Position numbers and translations under genes: made by a program. This document shows, one piece after another, positions 63,397-64,000 of a stretch of 64,000 bases of DNA. Source of the DNA: Stanieria sp. NIES-3757 (GTDB taxonomy: Bacteria; Cyanobacteriota; Cyanobacteriia; Cyanobacteriales; Xenococcaceae); assembly GCA_002355455.1 (NCBI GenBank), contig AP017375.1, positions 2,232,001 to 2,296,000 of the forward strand. The letters run 5' to 3'. The notes beneath the pieces were generated by a model. It did not search any database and was not told the DNA's origin. It worked only from the letters and a program-made list of their open reading frames with translations. Each line of letters opens with the position of its first letter. Within the stretch, counting starts at the first letter, position 1.

Positions 63397-64000
63397 CTAG
63401 GCAAAAGCTGCGATCGAAACTTTAGCTGCTACTTGTTCGGCAACAGCAACTAAAGCTTGGGCAGAAGCTGAGTCTGGTTCAGCAATCACAATCGGAATAC
63501 CTTTATCTCCTCCTTCTCTAAGAGAAATTTCTAGAGGTACACAACCGAGTAGAGGTACATTAAGTTCTTGGGCAGTTCTTTCACCACCACCAGAACCAAA
63601 TAGATCGTATTTTTTGTCAGGTAAATCTGGAGGAATAAAATAACTCATATTCTCTACAATTCCTAAGACATTTACCCCTAGTTGTTGAAACATTTTCAAA
63701 CCACGACGGGCATCTAACAAAGAAACAGTTTGAGGTGTTGTTACAATTACTGCACCAGCCATCGGTACTGCTTGGGCTAAAGTTAACTGGGCATCTCCCG
63801 TACCTGGAGGCATATCGACAATCAGATAATCTAATTCTCCCCATTCAACTTGATAGAGAAATTGACGGATAATTCCATTTAACATTGGTCCGCGCCAAAT
63901 TACAGGTTGGTCAGGATCGATCAGAAACGCCATCGAGACTAACTTAACTCCATAATTAAAAGCTGGTTCTAATACTTCCCCGTTAGTCCCTTGTTTAACC
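63397..64000 (-). CDS. mrp: Mrp/NBP35-type iron-sulfur carrier ATPase, N-terminus beyond the window
   Basis: The open frame reaches the right window edge; the visible 200 residues are the C-terminal half. An internal Met at 63933 is not the start, because VKQGTNGEVLEP and AFNYGVKLVSM upstream continue the family sequence. Visible motifs: LIVDMPPGTGDAQLTLAQAVPMAGAVIVTTPQ (in pieces, switch II/Walker B region), MSYF, and GSGGGERTA. The P-loop lies beyond the window. It transfers iron-sulfur clusters to apoproteins. The MSYF site lacks the second Cys pair of Nbp35. Confidence 0.9.
   Translation of the reverse strand, partial: VKQGTNGEVLEPAFNYGVKLVSMAFLIDPDQPVIWRGPMLNGIIRQFLYQVEWGELDYLIVDMPPGTGDAQLTLAQAVPMAGAVIVTTPQTVSLLDARRGLKMFQQLGVNVLGIVENMSYFIPPDLPDKKYDLFGSGGGERTAQELNVPLLGCVPLEISLREGGDKGIPIVIAEPDSASAQALVAVAEQVAAKVSIAAFA

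Overview
The window is a cyanobacterial chromosome segment. Evidence: a complete C-phycocyanin operon (cpcB, cpcA, two rod linkers, cpcD) with phycocyanobilin synthase pcyA, photosystem genes psbN and psbH, chlM, PSRP-3 (Ycf65), tocopherol-pathway genes, an HCP-type carotenoid protein, group 2 sigma factors, and many copies of the HIP1 octamer GCGATCGC in AT-rich DNA. The gene set and low GC fit a unicellular or colonial form such as Stanieria or another Pleurocapsales; this placement is inference.

Bases 1-9066 (minus strand) form a light-colour locus. A sensor kinase with a cyanobacteriochrome-like GAF domain, a single-domain receiver and a four-module response regulator have the architecture of RcaE, RcaF and RcaC. 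Beside them lie the expected targets, a cpc2-like operon and pcyA. Upstream of cpcB is a direct repeat, TTGCACT-AAAA-TTGCACA, that matches the RcaC-binding L box at 13 of 14 fixed positions. This looks like a compact CA3-type chromatic acclimation system with sensor, relay, effector, target operon and operator side by side.

Bases 9067-20426 hold small conserved proteins, two MpsC-like (DUF2294) genes, a free-standing HCP carotenoid protein, and a signalling cluster. The cluster is an ethylene-receptor-like multi-PAS kinase, an Rcp1-like receiver and two receiver-kinase proteins. The ethylene-binding module keeps Cys and His but has Asn where ETR1 has Asp25.

Bases 20427-46936 are mostly housekeeping: two group 2 sigma factors, MutT, ATP synthase beta and epsilon, psbN/psbH, tatA, carA, cutA, two tRNAs, lipA, a tocopherol methyltransferase plus HPPD pair, and two homocysteine-related enzymes.

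Bases 46937-49709 are an insertion-sequence graveyard. It holds a truncated membrane-protein gene, a dead IS982-type transposase carrying three small hairpin elements with matching compensatory changes, and an old IS4-type element interrupted by an intact IS with 17-bp ends and a 9-bp target duplication.

Bases 49710-64000 carry rpsN, bioD, prs, lepB, a dihydroorotase pseudogene with three in-frame stops, chlM, an 805-residue NERD-helicase-pentapeptide fusion, a DUF6629 membrane protein whose stop codon was displaced by a 1.08-kb IS, rodA and a partial mrp. No CRISPR array, rRNA or prophage was seen.
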